This document shows positions 11,385-25,028 of a stretch of DNA of 64,000 nt, piece by piece. The stretch comes from Parasponia andersonii. Taxonomy: Eukaryota; Streptophyta; Magnoliopsida; Rosales; Cannabaceae. Each line of letters starts with the position of its first letter. The stretch's first letter is position 1. The stretch covers positions 9,748 to 73,747 of the forward strand of contig JXTB01000349.1 of the NCBI GenBank assembly GCA_002914805.1, given 5' to 3'. The translations under genes and the position numbers were made by a program. The notes under the pieces were generated by a model that did no database searches, had not been told where the DNA came from, and worked only from the letters and a program-made list of their open reading frames with translations.

Positions 11385-13594
11385 TCATTCCTCTTTCCAT
11401 ATACGGCCTGTGACCCTTAACTTTAGTTCTTGCCTGTCTCCGCCAGAGAAATAGAGAGCCAAATTCCTCTGAATAATGAGGCCATCCTGGCTGTCACGAA
11501 CTTTCCTGTGACTGTCACGAATGCTCCTTGGAATTCCTTGCCATATTAGCTTACGACCATTCGCACCAACTTCCAAGCTGTAGCTGAATTTCTTGGCATC
11601 ATTGTCATCACCCATGAATCTTAAGAAGGCCATGTAGACTGGAGCCGTACCCATCTGAAAGGCCTCGAAATGCAAACAGAATTGTCTCCCAAAACAGTTA
11701 AAGACCTGCAAGTGAAGATAAAAATTTCAAGATATCATTTGATTCTTGTTTTGAGGGAACTGAAATTGCGTAAAACTGGAAGAAAAGAATACACATTCAG
11801 TCTATTTTAAATTTAAGCTTATACTTGAATTCACAATTACTAAAATCTGATTTTAAATTTAAGCTAGTACTTAGATGTGAATGCAATGGAAAAAGACTTC
11901 GCATAGCTTCCATTACAACTATATGAAATCATCGACTCCCTCATGAGATATTTAACTGCAATCCAAATAATTTTGACACATAAAGCAACAAATTATAAGT
12001 TATATCAAGATTTAGTGAACACAGCATGCCTAACTGACTTGGTCTTTATATGGTTTTTCTTCATTGGGGAGTCATAATTCCAACCCAGCATGCATCAAAG
12101 TGAAAAGAGACAATCATGACTAAATTTGCAAGCCTAGTACAAACTAAGCTTATTCCTCAATAGAAGCCCTATAAAATCCCTCATAAAACCATGGATTAAC
12201 TCATTTCACTGCCAATCCAAATAAATAAAACAAAATGAAACAGATTATGCATAGTAGAAATAATAATTAACAAATGAACCCTACCGTCAGCATCCAAGTA
12301 GCATTTTCAACTTCATGTGGATTTGATTTGACATATCGATGATTGAAAGTACAACCATCATGCATATCAACCTTGTGATCATCCTTTAGATGCGCAACAA
12401 GGGTTGGGATATCACCCGTGATAGAGCACTCAGATCCTGCATAAGGGCAATTGTATGGACGGAATCGACAGTGTTGCTCATGCTTGAGCTTGCTATAGTA
12501 TGGAAAAATATCATGACAACCAAAACTCTGGTATGTGCAAGGTAGTTCCAATGATTCAGCAACTTTCTCCAAAGCCAAACATCTTATATTTCCGAGATCA
12601 TAGCGGCAAGTTGGGCAGCAATTATGCACTCTAACCTTGCAATTTGAACATAAAGTGTGGCCATTTGGACACTACAAGAGTAGAATTTGGACCGAAAAAA
12701 AAAAAAAAAACTAGTCAGAATGATACACACGACAAGAAAATATCACTACTTTAGTACTGATAAAGGAGTAAAGTGGTCAGGACATACAGTTTGACTCCAG
12801 TTTTGAATTAAGATCAATTGAAGGTAAAGAAAATCAAAATTTTAAATAATGTGTCATGAATGGGTGTTTACATGGTAAGATTAGAGGTCCTTATCAACAT
12901 TCCAGAACACTCCAAAAATCCCATTTGAAATTATTTAACTCGGCAAGTCATATATAACCTGTACTTTGAAACAAGAAGGATTGAAGCAAAATGAAATTCC
13001 ACTCCACATCCAAAACCATACACCTCAATAAACAGCTTATGAGAATAACATTTCACCATTTGTTCTACAACAGGAATCCTCTCTAAGCATCAAAATAATT
13101 ACATATTTAAGATTTGATGAATAAACTTCCATTTTATCATAAAAAATAATGTTAGATCGTATTGTAAAATCAACTTCCTCTGGTACACAAATCATCAGCA
13201 TAATGGTACAAATCATTCATCTTATAAAGAAAAAGGAGTTAAAGATTTATAAAAGCTAGTTACGCTTTTGAAGCTATCAAGAAGAAATGGTTTGAATTTC
13301 ATTTAATTGCTTAAACGGAGTGTGCAATAAAAGATTCGAGCAGTGAGATTCAACTATGCGAACTGCAAATTGTAAAAACACCTGATGGATTGGGGGATAC
13401 ATCAAACTTGTGCAAACTGGGCATTCGAGTAGCTCATGCACACCATTGGTGGAATAAACTCCATTTTTTCCACCCAAATTAGTGGTTGTCTTTGCAACTG
13501 TGCTTGAAGACTCTGATTTTACTGCTACATCATACTCTGAAATTGTGCTGTGGAACTCAAGAACTTCCTTGAAAGTGCCACCTCCAGGAGCCAT
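11385..13594 (-). CDS. SINAT2: SINAT2-like RING-type E3 ubiquitin ligase (Seven-in-absentia family)
   Basis: This adds ubiquitin to target proteins. Plant SINATs act on NAC, brassinosteroid and autophagy regulators. Coding exons on the minus strand are 13594-13382, 12671-12285 and 11705-11385, in total 921 nt, 306 aa (Arabidopsis SINAT2 is about 308). The C3HC4 RING is complete: Cys58, Cys61, Cys72, His76, Cys79, Cys82, Cys90 and Cys93. The SIAH-type zinc-finger region follows (about 105-185, with HEQHCRFRPYNCPYAGSEC). The TRAF-like substrate-binding domain then runs to the C-terminal TGRIWKEE. I chose the start at 13,594 (MAPGGG), matching the family, over an upstream TTG. Splice junctions fall in the family's places (after PPIHQ and after TWMLT). 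Which SINAT paralogue it is cannot be settled from one window. Confidence 0.95.
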
Positions 13595-15430
13595 TGACAA
13601 TTGATATCTAATGGTCTTCCTAGTTCAGAAATATAGAATTCTTACTGAAATCTACACCCAATTCATTCCACTCTCAATTTCTAAGCATACACAAGGCCTG
13701 TCAAAATGAGGTGAATAATGAATAAGAAAATCAAATTAACAAACCATATTGGCCAAGCCAAGTCCAGATGGAAAAAAGAAAACTTAAGAAGCAATCTTAA
13801 AGACAATATATTCACAAAATCGTATGTGCTATTTATTTTTCTGCTCAATGCACTCCAGAAAAAAATCATAATCTAGAAAGGACTAACACATGAGAACTTT
13901 GAACTGTCTAGTTTCTCTGCTTGCAAAATTAGTCTTCAAAGTCTGCTGAAACATAATATTGTACCTACATCTATAATTCAACAAAGATTTGAAAAAGTAC
14001 TATTTCAATTTTCATAAACAAAATGGTAATCTCCAGTAAACTGAATGCTGTGTTGTTGAGCCTTGAATATTTCAAAGTTGCCGGACCTTATATTATCAAC
14101 ATATGCATAGAATCTTTATTACCAGAAGATGATAAATTTCCCACAGCAATGTATTAGTATGTAAATGTACTAGCTTTTAACTTAAGAATACAACATGAGC
14201 ATTCAAAAGTTGTCAATGTAAGATTATTACGGTAATTGAAGTAAGTAAGGCCTTTTAAGTTTGATTCCCAAAAGCATTTCTGGTTTTCTCAATCAAGACC
14301 CCATTTTGGTTTAAAATCAAATCAACAGAAATAAAGGAATGGAAGGAATAATCAGAAATTTAAGCTTCCAATGTAAACATCAATTGCTTTCAATAAACAT
14401 TATATTAGGAAGAAACAATAAAGAAGAAGAAGAAGAAAGAGAGAAAAATCATAAACAAAATAACAATGACCAGCCCAATTCAAAAGAAGATCATGTGAAA
14501 ACAAAATAAGACAATCCCATTCGAAATCTTCCATCATCAAACACTCACCCGGTTCTCCTACATACCGAACCAAATCAGGGAAAATAAGGATTTCATCGAT
14601 TCAAACGTGGGCTTCACTAAAAACACTTCTTATTCGAACTAACAATCAAAGAAATCACATACAAATACACCCAAATCCCCTTTAGCAATCGAAAAACCAC
14701 ATCTTTTCGAAACACATCGACCTTCAAAAACACAAAATTAAAGCACAATACCACACACACAAAAATCCCATTTCAAATTCCCATCAACTGACCAAACACA
14801 AAACTAGATTTGCCCAAAGACTACCTTAATAATCGTACGATCCGTCAATCTAAATCCAAACATGACACTCAACAAAGAGCGAAACCTATCAATGGCAAGC
14901 AATGCAAGACTGGGTCTTGTGAAAAAAGCAATCTTTCCCACTTAAAATAATGAAGAATGCGATAAAATCAAAATATAATAAGGCTATATCAAACCATTTA
15001 CACACACACACACGTGTGTATATATAGATATATATATATACATATATAAAAACAAACTCATATCGAGCCTCCAAAACCAGATACTAAATATAATCAAAAG
15101 AAAAAACAAAAACAGAAAAGAGAAGAGACCAAAAACCCAGATACCCAGTTGAGATTTCCAAGCGAAATGTCCCCAGAAACCACCAATTCAAACAATAAAA
15201 ACTCGTGTTCCCTCCAAATTAGCGAAAAAATACAAAAAGGGGTTTCAGATTACAATCTCGAAAAAGAAACAGAAGTAAAAACAAACCAAAACCCGAACCA
15301 CAAACCCCCCAAAAAAAAATTTTAAAAAAATCAAAGGGTAGTATTATTACCTGGATATAGAGATAGATACAGATATATTCATTCATTCATTCATCGAAGA
15401 AAAAAAAAAAAAAAGAAATGACCCTCTTCT
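13595..15430 (-). promoter_or_regulatory. Probable long 5' UTR intron and first exon of the SINAT gene
   Basis: No coding exon lies here. A strong donor (ATCCAG/GTAATAA) on the minus strand lies at about 15,351, just downstream of a GAAT microsatellite (15,378-15,394). Acceptor-like sites occur at about 13,610-13,650. This fits a non-coding first exon near 15,352-15,430 and a leader intron of about 1.7 kb. It also holds a TA/CA-type microsatellite at about 15,000-15,048. Inference from splice signals only. Confidence 0.45.
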
Positions 15431-18400
15431 TCTTTGTATAAGCGCTCGCCATTAATGGTCTTTCTTGTCTCTTTGCTTCGTTTTTTTTTTTTTTTCTTCC
15501 TTCTCTCTACATTTCCGCGTGGGCAAGACCCCAAATTATTCTTCTCTTCTCGAAAATTTATAAACCAAATTTTATTTTCTTTTTATTTTGATTTTTTATT
15601 CTCTTTTTCTTTTTAAATTTCTTTTTTTTCCCCTTATGTGGAGGCGTGGACCAATGCCTCTGCCAGCACGCAATGTTTGAATATTCTGTTTTCTTTTTTT
15701 TAAAAAAAATTTGAAAAAAAAAAGAAGCAACTCGCCACTCAATTTTGCCACGTAGCTGATCTGTATAACCATTTCAATTTTTTTCAAATCAGGTGATTTT
15801 TTTTCCTTTTCTTTTTTACTTTCTCGCTTCTCTTTTCCCTCTCTTTTTTACCTTTCTTTTCTTTTTAAATAAATTTTCACTTTTGTTTATATTTTTTCTT
15901 TCTTTCTTTTCAAAAAAAAACTTAAAAAATAACCTTATATTTTAACCTTCTTTTTTTCCAGAAAACCTATTTTAAAAAATATGGAAAAAAATTTTGAATT
16001 TAATTTTTTATTACGAAAAATCTTATAATTTTACTATTTTGAAATCCAACTTAAAAATGAGCTATATTTGCACCTGTTATTAATCTTAAGGTGCCCCTAC
16101 AATAAACAAAATGATAAATCAAGACAAGATTTTAAAAGTCATGTTAAAAGCACCATAAATATCCTCTAAACCCAACTTTTTCATCAACTAAAATGAATTG
16201 GTAATTTATAATCTTATAATGAATATATTAAATAAAATTATGAAAGAAACAAATGATTAAAAGCGAAAATGAATTCTAATATGCTTGAAATTTTTTCGAA
16301 AAATCATAAATATAAATATAGGTAGTACAGTTGTTAAGTATAAACTTAAATCAAGTTCAGAAAAAGAAGATATTATATGAGATTGAATATATGTATAAAT
16401 ACACATAATGATATGTTTATAAACAAAATTTTAATTTTGATAGAAAATAAATATTTGTATATTTAAAGAAAAAAATGATGCAAAAGAAGAAAAAGAAAAA
16501 AAAAAAAAAAGCAAAAGATGGAAAGAAAATTAGAATGAGAACAACCCTTGCAGAATTGAAAAAGAGGGAAAGATGCGAATATGGGATGCCTATTATTTTT
16601 TTTTCTTTTTTAAATTATCTATTTTAGTCATTTTAATTAAATCTTTATGCAAAAATGAGATGTATCTATAATCTCCTAAACTAAATTGAGAAAGTTAACA
16701 AAAATGACAAAATTATCTTTGTGGATAGTAAAATTAGATTTATATTTCATTTTTACTTTGCATTTGAATCTATTTTCTAAAAACTTTCTTATCACGAATG
16801 ACATCATTTAAAAAATTAAAATGTTCTTTAAAAACTACTAAATTAGCATAGAAAATTTTAAATATGTTTTAAAACAAAACCTATCATTTAATAAGGATAG
16901 TTTTATCATTTTTATTGATTTTTATAATTTTAATGATACCAGAAAGTCGAATTTCAAAATTCGTTAAATAATAAGACTTTTTATAACAAAAAATCAACTT
17001 CAAATGAGTTTTCTCATATTTTTTTAAAAACAAAATAGGAAATTTGGTAAAATATATATATATATATAATACAAAATCAGCTCGTGAAGTTTTCTCATTA
17101 AAAAAAAATAATAAAATAAATTTATTACTGAGATTTTGAGGTTGTTTTACACTTGGATGTTGGAACTTTTTTTTACAATAGGACTTAACTAATGATCTAT
17201 ACTTATTACAAATTAAAGAAAAATGCGTACTACTACACAATCTTCATTCTACCGGATTAGAGATAATAAGCTTTCACGACAATAATAAAAATAAACTTAC
17301 TTCACATGAATATAAACTCATATGGGAATAAACGATTATAATTACTATATTCACACGAAATTAATGACTATAACACAAAGTTAAAAACAAAATGAAATTT
17401 AAATCATATTGGAGAGGAAATCTTTAGGATCACAAAATAGTATTGGAGGTTATAGAGACGAATGGAAGATTTCAAAGAAAGAGAGTAACTAAAGTTAATT
17501 CAAATTCTGATAACATTTGATGTGGTAATGCACCATTGTATTCATCCAAGTTCATTTTCTTAACGTACATCGAAGTTTAGAACTACCACTTTAGATTATA
17601 ATTTCTCATATAAAAAAAAAAAGAAAACAAAAATCAAAACAAAGTTTTGAACCTGAATTGAAACTAGCATCTTATTTAATTTGTCACTTTTTTTCCTTGT
17701 TTTAATAAAAAATAACTAGAGGAAAATACACAAAATAAAAATTATATAGTATTCTCGTATAATGTCCGAATTTTAGCAATAGTTAAAATAACGTGTGAAG
17801 TTTAATTACTCCAGTTGATACCTTTTCATCTGAACATTAACTAGAGTAATTAAACTTCTCACATTATTTCAACTAGAGTAATTAAATTCGTAAAATAAAT
17901 AAATGTTATCCAACATGTTTACCTTCTTACTTGAAAAATATGTAGGTACATATTCTATATATTAGCAAAAAGTAAAGGAAAAAAAAAGGGGAAAAAAATA
18001 TATTACTTATGTATCTCGTGGTTAGTCCAAAAATTTTGTCTGTACCATTAAAAACGACAAAATTGATGTTGTTGTCTTTTCCTCCACACCCAAATAACGT
18101 TAACAATTTGACCTTCACGCCTTAAAAAATATATATGACAGTTTTGTTTTTGTGAGTACAATAATAAATACAATTTCTTGTAGCACAATAATAAAGACAA
18201 TGTGACCTCATGCATTGGTTTTACATTAACCATGGCCCTTGAGGCCCGATATCTAGCTAGGACCACCTTTGTTCTGGGACCAAGCAAAATCAATTTATTG
18301 TTTCTATTTTTATTTTTTAGATGCAACTAATTTATATATTGGAACCCTATTAAAAGCTATAGGATCCCCCTTCTCCGTCCCAAAGTAGGAAATAAATTAA

Positions 18401-19904
18401 TAGATGAATAATTATAAATTTCATTGAATACTTGTTCCTTTCTCCATTTGGAAGCACATTAGCAAATGATCCAAACAAGGTAACTATTCTAATATAAACT
18501 AAACAATATTAATTATTGTTTTGGGGACTTGACAACAACTTGTTAATGGTGCAATCTAATGCTTTCTTTTCTTAATTCAATAATTAATTTGGAATTTTGG
18601 AGTAATGTAATCTAGTAACAAAAAACAGTTTATACTAAATAGCAACAACATTTTGCCCCATTCACATTCCTAGTTTTCATTTTTCCCCCTTATGTCGAAT
18701 GAATTCATTTAATTAGTTTCGCATCACCGTTAAACCGAAAATGAAAATAAAATCAAGTGATTTTTATTTATTCTTTTAGTGAAAATGTTCATAATATGTA
18801 CTAACTTTAAACTTAATTTGTTTATAAGGCTTATCTAACATGTGTCTTTTATTTTAAATTGTTTTATAATTTTTTAAGGGATATATTGTTTCAAAAATGT
18901 AATGCTATACAAAACAACAATCTTCCAAAAACACAAGCAAACAATATACCTTATCCTACTCTAATTTGCATAACAAACAATTTTACCGTTTCTTATTTGC
19001 TTGTTAATATTAAAAATAATTATCATTGAAATTTGAAAGTTGCGTTCGTGTAAGTAAGTAATTATTTCTATTATTCTCCTAATAATCATCAAAATGCAAC
19101 CAAACCTTATCATAACACGAGCTATGCCATTTGTCATTATATCAAGCACCTAACCCCAAGAATCTTATATCATCTATGCCTAAGTCTCTCTCTCTTTACT
19201 TCATACCAAAAATTAAAAATAAAAGAAAAAGTCGAAAAACAGCAAGAATGATTAAACAGATTAATAATTGGAATTGAAGTCTATTGTACTCTAATTGTCT
19301 TGCTGCTCACATCTACGTAATAAATTCAATAATGCTCTTCCTAGGATATGAGCCCGCTGGCATTAACTCACTGATTAATTTTTAGAAAGAGAAAGCAATA
19401 AATAGTGAATTATATTTAAAAGTTAAAAAGTTGTTATTTGAATTTTTTGTACTATAATATAATGGTTAGAACTTTAAAACAAATATTCCAGGTGTGGTGT
19501 ACACTTGTAAATCAATGCCAGATACATATATACGTGGTGAATACATAGAAAAAATAAGTTTATTTTATTTTATTTTAGCAGTTCTAAAACTTTTTGTGCT
19601 ACTTTTATTTTTGAATATAAACACCAATTCAGCAATTTGTTAGTGATTGCACACTAGCAGGTGTACTTTTCATCTAACTTTAGTGAAATAAATGTCACTT
19701 AATTAAACAATATATTGTTTTTTTAAAAAATATATATGGGCAACAATTATTGATAAATCTCCATAAAAAAAACAACTATTAATAAATCCTAAAAAACGAA
19801 ACGAAATGAAATTCTAATGAATTCAATTCAAAGCTCTTACCGTACTGTCGGTATAGAGTAATAAATGCATTGTATATTTCCAACGAGGTGCCCTCCACTA
19901 TACG
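15431..19904. other. AT-rich intergenic spacer
   Basis: No open frame here resembles a protein. The content is T and A tracts (15,480-16,000), a TA run near 17,050-17,068 and otherwise unstructured AT-rich sequence. The exception is the fold-back at 17,780-17,875, listed separately. Confidence 0.5.
17780..17875. repeat. Fold-back (inverted repeat with 37-bp arms)
   Basis: Arm 17,780-17,816 is complementary to arm 17,839-17,875 at 33 of 37 positions, with no gaps and a 22-base loop. The transcript of either strand would form a stem of pre-miRNA size. It could equally be a tiny MITE remnant. The flanks show no obvious target duplication. Confidence 0.7.
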
Positions 19905-20665
19905 TGAAGCCCGTTCCTACGTCACTTACTACGTGGTGTACGTGGTTGATTAAGAAGATCAGTTCACAGAGGGAGCACGCCATTTAGTGTGTGTCCAAGA
20001 TAACTATTTAAAAGTCACACGTGATATCGCATAGGCCCATGGACTATCCAAAGTCAGAGTCGAATCTATCCCAGACCCTAGATAGTTCGGCCCAATCCAA
20101 TTCTTGCCTCGACAGCTTTCGGTCAGAAACCTCGAGGATCCTCCACCAGAAGACTACAGGAGGCAACGAATGCGATTCTGGGTAGGTACGTACATTGGGC
20201 AAACCGTTCTGACAAAACGGCGGTTTGTCAAAATCTCGTCCCCGACAGGCCCGAGTCGTAGAGGACGGCAAAAAGCAGGCCACGACAATGTAAGAGAAAT
20301 CACAGTAATCACGGCTCGTGATCTCTGGAATAAGTCATGAAGAGAAAAAATACTCAATCCTGAGATTGAAAGCCGAAAAAAACTCCCCATTTTAGGATCA
20401 TATATATAAGCCTTGCTTCACCATCGAAAAAAGAAGATGAAGATGGACATAAAAAAAAAAAAGAAAAACTAAACCTTTGCTTCTCAGCCTCAGGGATAAA
20501 TAACTGACTTAAGCATCGGAGAGTCTTTGCAGGTGGCCACCCCCGCCTCTTCGACCCGATCTGAAGTAAAAAGCACGCTGGGATAGCAAGGATACGTAGA
20601 TAGTTGGTAGATACAACGTCAACAGTTCAGAGACACGTGGACAGCTGGTAAGAATCGCACCAACA
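19905..20665 (+). repeat. 5' LTR of the Tat-type element
   Basis: It matches the 3' LTR over its whole length and ends CACCAACA. A TATA box (TATATATAAG) lies at 20,401-20,410, giving an R/U5 region of about 230 bases. It lacks a block of about 30 bases present in the other LTR (near 32,010-32,040). The left boundary is set at the TG at 19,905 and could be off by some bases. Confidence 0.88.
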
Positions 20666-20684
20666 ATTTGGCACCGTCTGTGTA
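20666..20684 (+). other. Primer-binding-site-like sequence
   Basis: ATTTGGCACCGTCTGTG begins right after the LTR end. It is close to the TTTGGCGCCGTCTGTGG stretch commonly found there in plant gypsy elements. The tRNA it would pair with was not identified. Confidence 0.6.
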
Positions 20685-20689
20685 AAATG

Positions 20690-22390
20690 TTGAGCGTGAG
20701 AGAAAAATTAGGAGTCTCACGATCGCGCTCTCCCCGAACAAAAGGCCATATAACGTCGGATGATAGTACCCTCGAGAATGACAACCAGGAGCACACGTCC
20801 TGACGCCGAAGGGAGCTTCCAGGAAACACGACCGGGTCTGGAATAAAAGCTAGACCAAATGCTTGTTGTCCTGGCATAAGCAAACTGGAAGGCAGAGATG
20901 GTCCACGAGGCCGTCCTGGGTTTAAAAGATGAAGTCGCGGAAGTACGTAGAGATAACGCTCGCCTCGAAGGATTGCTAGCAAGCGAAGCCAGGAGCGGGC
21001 GAAGAAAAGACTTTGACGAAGAGGTCCAACAAGAATCTGGGGGCAAACCGCCGAAGGAAGTTCCCACCCCATCTAGATCGCGGATGCAGGGAGAGCGACA
21101 AAGCCAGACAAGGCCTTTTAGAACTAGAGCGACGGTAGACCGAAGACACCAAGAAAGCCCGGAAGGTGTACTTCCCAACTGAAAACAAGAAATAATGGTA
21201 GAACTGAGTAAGAGGCTCGGGACCCATCACAGCCAGACCCTCGATGATCTGGCAGAGTAAACCATGCGAGGGATCAACCGGACAGTCTTCGCCGACTGGA
21301 TCCAGCTGGAGCCCAAGCCGAAAGACTTTACTACTCCAACCTTCAGACCATTCGAGGGAAAGACCGACTCCCTTGATCACATATACCACTTTCAGCTGAA
21401 GATAGCTTTGGAAACTAGGGATGAGACTGTGACCTGCAGAATCTTCTCCATAACCCTGGCGGGGCTGGCCCTATTATGGTTTAGATAACTCCCAGAGAAG
21501 TCTATAAACAAGTTCAAAGATTTCTGTAAACTTTTCTTCAAGCAATACGTGGGCACCCGGAGGTAGCAGAAAACCATGCGAGACCTTGACCAGTTGAAAC
21601 AAACTGCGAACGAGTCTCCGAGAGAATACTTGTCGCATTTCCTGTAGGTGATATCACTAGTGCATAATACCGACTCGGCCCAAGCCATGAGCTTGTTCGT
21701 CAGGGGCCTACAGCCGGGATCGATGCTATCGGACCATCTACTTTTGAACTTACCATACGATATGGCAGATATCCAGGCGAGGTCAGAATGGGTATTCAAA
21801 GTGTTGGAAAACTACCAAAAAATGCCCAAGACCTCTGCCGTGATAACAACAGCACCAGCGCAAACCCCAGCCCTACAAGGAATAAAGAAGCATGCGCCAG
21901 ACTAAGGGCTAACTCCGAAATAGGGAGCCCCTACCCAAGGCGGTCAAGTAGACAATAAGAGGAGGAAGACGTCTAACGATCCGCTGCCGAAATACGAGTT
22001 TAACACGCCGATCGATGTGATCTACCTCCAGAACAGGAATAGAGGCATTTTCAAAGACCCGCCCAAGTCCGGTGTTCCTGAGAACATAAAAAATAGGAAC
22101 AGATACTGCTAATTTCACAAAATCACGGGCATGACACCATCAACTGTTGTATCTTTTATGCATATGTTATGATGGTAATCTATGCCGGCAAGTTGAAGCA
22201 GTACGTGAAGACCGGCAGAAGCCAGTTAAAGGAAGACGCTCCCAGGCCCGAAAAAGGCAAGCAGACACAGGCTTCCAGGTCAGGAGAGTAAGCTCTGAGG
22301 ATAGTGCTGACCATCACAAGCAGACTAGAGCTGACCCAGGGTCAGGAAGAGAGGGAAAAATGCCAAAAAAAAAGACCGAGGAAAGGGTGA
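20690..22390 (+). pseudogene. gag region of the Tat-type element (fossil)
   Basis: A leading charged, coiled-coil-like segment lies at about 20,898-21,182. A Retrotrans_gag (capsid) domain follows at about 21,264-21,905, with FRPFEGKTDSLDHIYHF and later LNLPYDMADIQARSEW. A nucleocapsid-like end lies beyond. The region is broken. Confidence 0.8.
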
Positions 22391-22930
22391 AGTGCCTGAA
22401 GGGAATGGGCCACTTCGTGAACCACCTGGCGATGAGAAAAGCTACGCCTCAACCGCCCCTATCGCTTTCACCCAGCAAGACTTGTCCACGGTGCATCTGT
22501 CCCATGACGACCCCTTGGTGATTAAGCTGCAAATCGACTCCACGTTGGTCGGAAGGATCCTGGTCGACAGCGGGAGTATCGTCGACGTCCTGTTCCTCAG
22601 CACATTAGAGAGCATGGGCTTGGATCGAAATACACTCAAGCCAACCTGTCAGCCACTATTCGCCTTCAATAGTACTAAGGTCATCCCCTTAAGTGTTGTG
22701 ACTCTGAAGGTCTGCACGACAGAGAGGTGATTGGACGTGGACTTCGTCGTCATCGACTGCCAGTCCTCCTTCAACGTCATCATAGGGAGAGGGTGGATCC
22801 ACGCTATGCATTGGGTTGCCTCCACTATCTACCAGGTCTTAAGATATCTATCAAAGGACGGTACTTATACAATAGATATCAAAGGAGACCAAGCCTCCAT
22901 GAGAAAATATTTTCAACTGCCCTGAGAGGA
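22391..22930 (+). pseudogene. Aspartic protease region (fossil)
   Basis: The retroviral-type protease signature is seen around 22,560-22,600 (VDSGSIVDVLF). The family's later hydrophobic Gly motif is near 22,770-22,800 (VIIGRGW). Broken. Confidence 0.75.
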
Positions 22931-22984
22931 GCCGACGTGAGTGCGAGCGCCTCGACAGGGGACAGATAGCAATCAAAGGACCGC

Positions 22985-24480
22985 TTGCCAGCATACATGA
23001 AGCGGATCGAGGAGGAGTCTGACGGGCCAGAATCCACAATTGAGGAGCTGGTAGCAGTCCCTTTGAAAGAAGCAGAATCAACGAAGGTATTCTTAATCGG
23101 GGCCCTGCTACCCGAGGAAGAAAGGAGCGAGCTATTAGGGTTTCTTAGGCAGAATAGAGATGTCTTCGCATGGTCCCACGATGACATACCTGGGATAAAT
23201 CCTACACATGCCTGCCATCGGTTAAATGCAGACCATAATTTCCCTCCGATCAGGCAGAGGCCCTAAAGGTTCACGCCGGAAAAAAATAGGGCAAACAACA
23301 AGAAGGTAGAGACGCTACTGGAAAATGGCTTGATCATGGAATGCGTATACCCATGTTGGGTGTCCAACCCTGTGGTGGTGAAGAAGAAAATCGGAGATGA
23401 CTGTACTTGTATAGACTCCACCAAACTAAACAAGGCCTACCCGAAGGACAGTTTCCCCTTGCCAAGGATTGACCAAATGGTCGATGTGACGGCTGGATTC
23501 GACGGAATGAGCTTCCTAGATGCTTACTCTGGATACAACCAGATCCCTCTGCATGAGGAGGACCAGATCCACACGGTATTCATTACAGAGTGATTTTTTT
23601 ACTGTTACCGACGCATGCCTTTTGACTTGAAGGATGCGGGGGCGACCTACCAGAGACTCATGAATAAAATGTTCGCCGAGCTACTAGAGAAGACTATGGA
23701 AGTCTACATCGATGACATGGTCGTAAAGAGTAAAGAAGCTTCAGGCCATCTGGGACATTTAGACGAATGTTTCCAGATTCTGAGGTAATACCGGATGCAT
23801 CTGAACCCCAAGAAATGCGCATTCGGGGTGTCCTCTGGCCAGTTCCTGGGGCACATCGTGAGTAGAATGGATATTGAGGCCAGCCCGACCCATTCGGGAG
23901 GTCCAGCGCCTAACCGAGAAGATAGCCGCTCTTAGCCGATTTATCTCCAAGATGTCTGACCGGTGTAAGCCTTTCTTCTAGTGTATAAAGAGAAGCTCCA
24001 CTATCGTCTGGGATAAGGAACAGGACATGGCATTGGCAGAGCTCAAGCTATACTTAAGTCATCCGCCTATCTTGGCTTCCCCAACAAAGGGGCAGCGCCT
24101 ATACACTTATTTGGCAGTGTCCAAAGTAGCGATCAGTGTCGTACTATTCATCGAGAAAGATAGCAAGCAGAAACCAGTGTTTTACGCAAGCCGCATGCTC
24201 CTGGACGCCGAGACGCGATATAATATGGCAGAGAAACTAGTCCTGGCTCTGGTCAACGCTAAAAAAAGATTCAGGCAATACTTCAAGGCATACTCGGTAA
24301 CGATATATACGGATTTCCTCATCTGGCAAATCTTAGCCAAACCAGATTTATCGGGACAACTAACCAAGTGGGCCATCAAACTTGGGATATATGACATCGA
24401 GTATCGGCCTCGAGTGGCGAAGAAAGGACAAGTCATGGCGGACTTCCTAGTGGAAATCCAATCCTTCGGCGAGCCACACG
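22985..24480 (+). pseudogene. Reverse transcriptase and first RNase H region (fossil)
   Basis: RT motifs include YSGYNQIPLHEED (about 23,525-23,565) and the active-site YIDDMVVKSK (about 23,705-23,735). The gypsy-type RNase H starts near 24,050 (LASPTKGQRLYTYLAVS, PVFYASRML). Order and motifs are those of Ty3/gypsy pol. Broken. Confidence 0.88.
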
Positions 24481-24519
24481 ACCTACTTCAGACGCCTCCA
24501 CCTTACATCCCTTCAGCCT

Positions 24520-25025
24520 AGACCCTCTACACTGACGGATCTATGAACATCTCGGGGTCAGGTATCGGAATAATCCTGCAGACCCTAGCAGGACTCAGGG
24601 TAGAGAAAGCTTTGAGGCTCAGTTTCCAGGCAATGGACAACGAGGCAGAGTATTAGGCGCTGCTGCAAGAACTTGAGCTGTCTCTACACTTCGAAGTATA
24701 GAGCATTGCAATAAAGACCGACTCGCAACTGATCGTGGGTCAGGTCAGGGGAGACTTCGAAGTAAAAGAGACAAGATTACACAGATACTTCTCTAAGGTA
24801 ATGGGGGTGAAAGCCCGCTTTAGCAGTTTCGATATCGAACAAATACCCAAAGAGATGAACCAAAAGGCCGATGAGCTAGCTAAAAGCGCATTGATCGGGG
24901 GGATGACCAGACACACTGAGATTCTGCTAGAGGGCGAGAACACGAGGGACCCTTCGGAGACTCCCGCACGCCATGTGTTTGCAACTGACTCTGCAAACGA
25001 GGGGCAGATGAAACCCATCACCTAA
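24520..25025 (+). pseudogene. Second (archaeal-type) RNase H region (fossil)
   Basis: After a short linker, a second RNase H-like domain carries LYTDGS near 24,530, IKTDSQLIVGQVRG near 24,715-24,755 and KADELAKSA near 24,865. A second RNase H of this kind between RNase H and integrase defines the Tat lineage. Broken. Confidence 0.82.
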
Positions 25026-25028
25026 TAC

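Noticed and set aside
15430-15790. Small open frames rich in Phe and Lys upstream of SINAT
   Set aside because: They arise from T and A tracts, with no family likeness and no splice or start context.
20044-21389. Minus-strand open frames over the 5' LTR and gag
   Set aside because: They are Ser/Arg/Pro-rich shadows of the GC-rich retroelement. Only the minus-strand region 28,160-31,390 shows a domain-like pattern.
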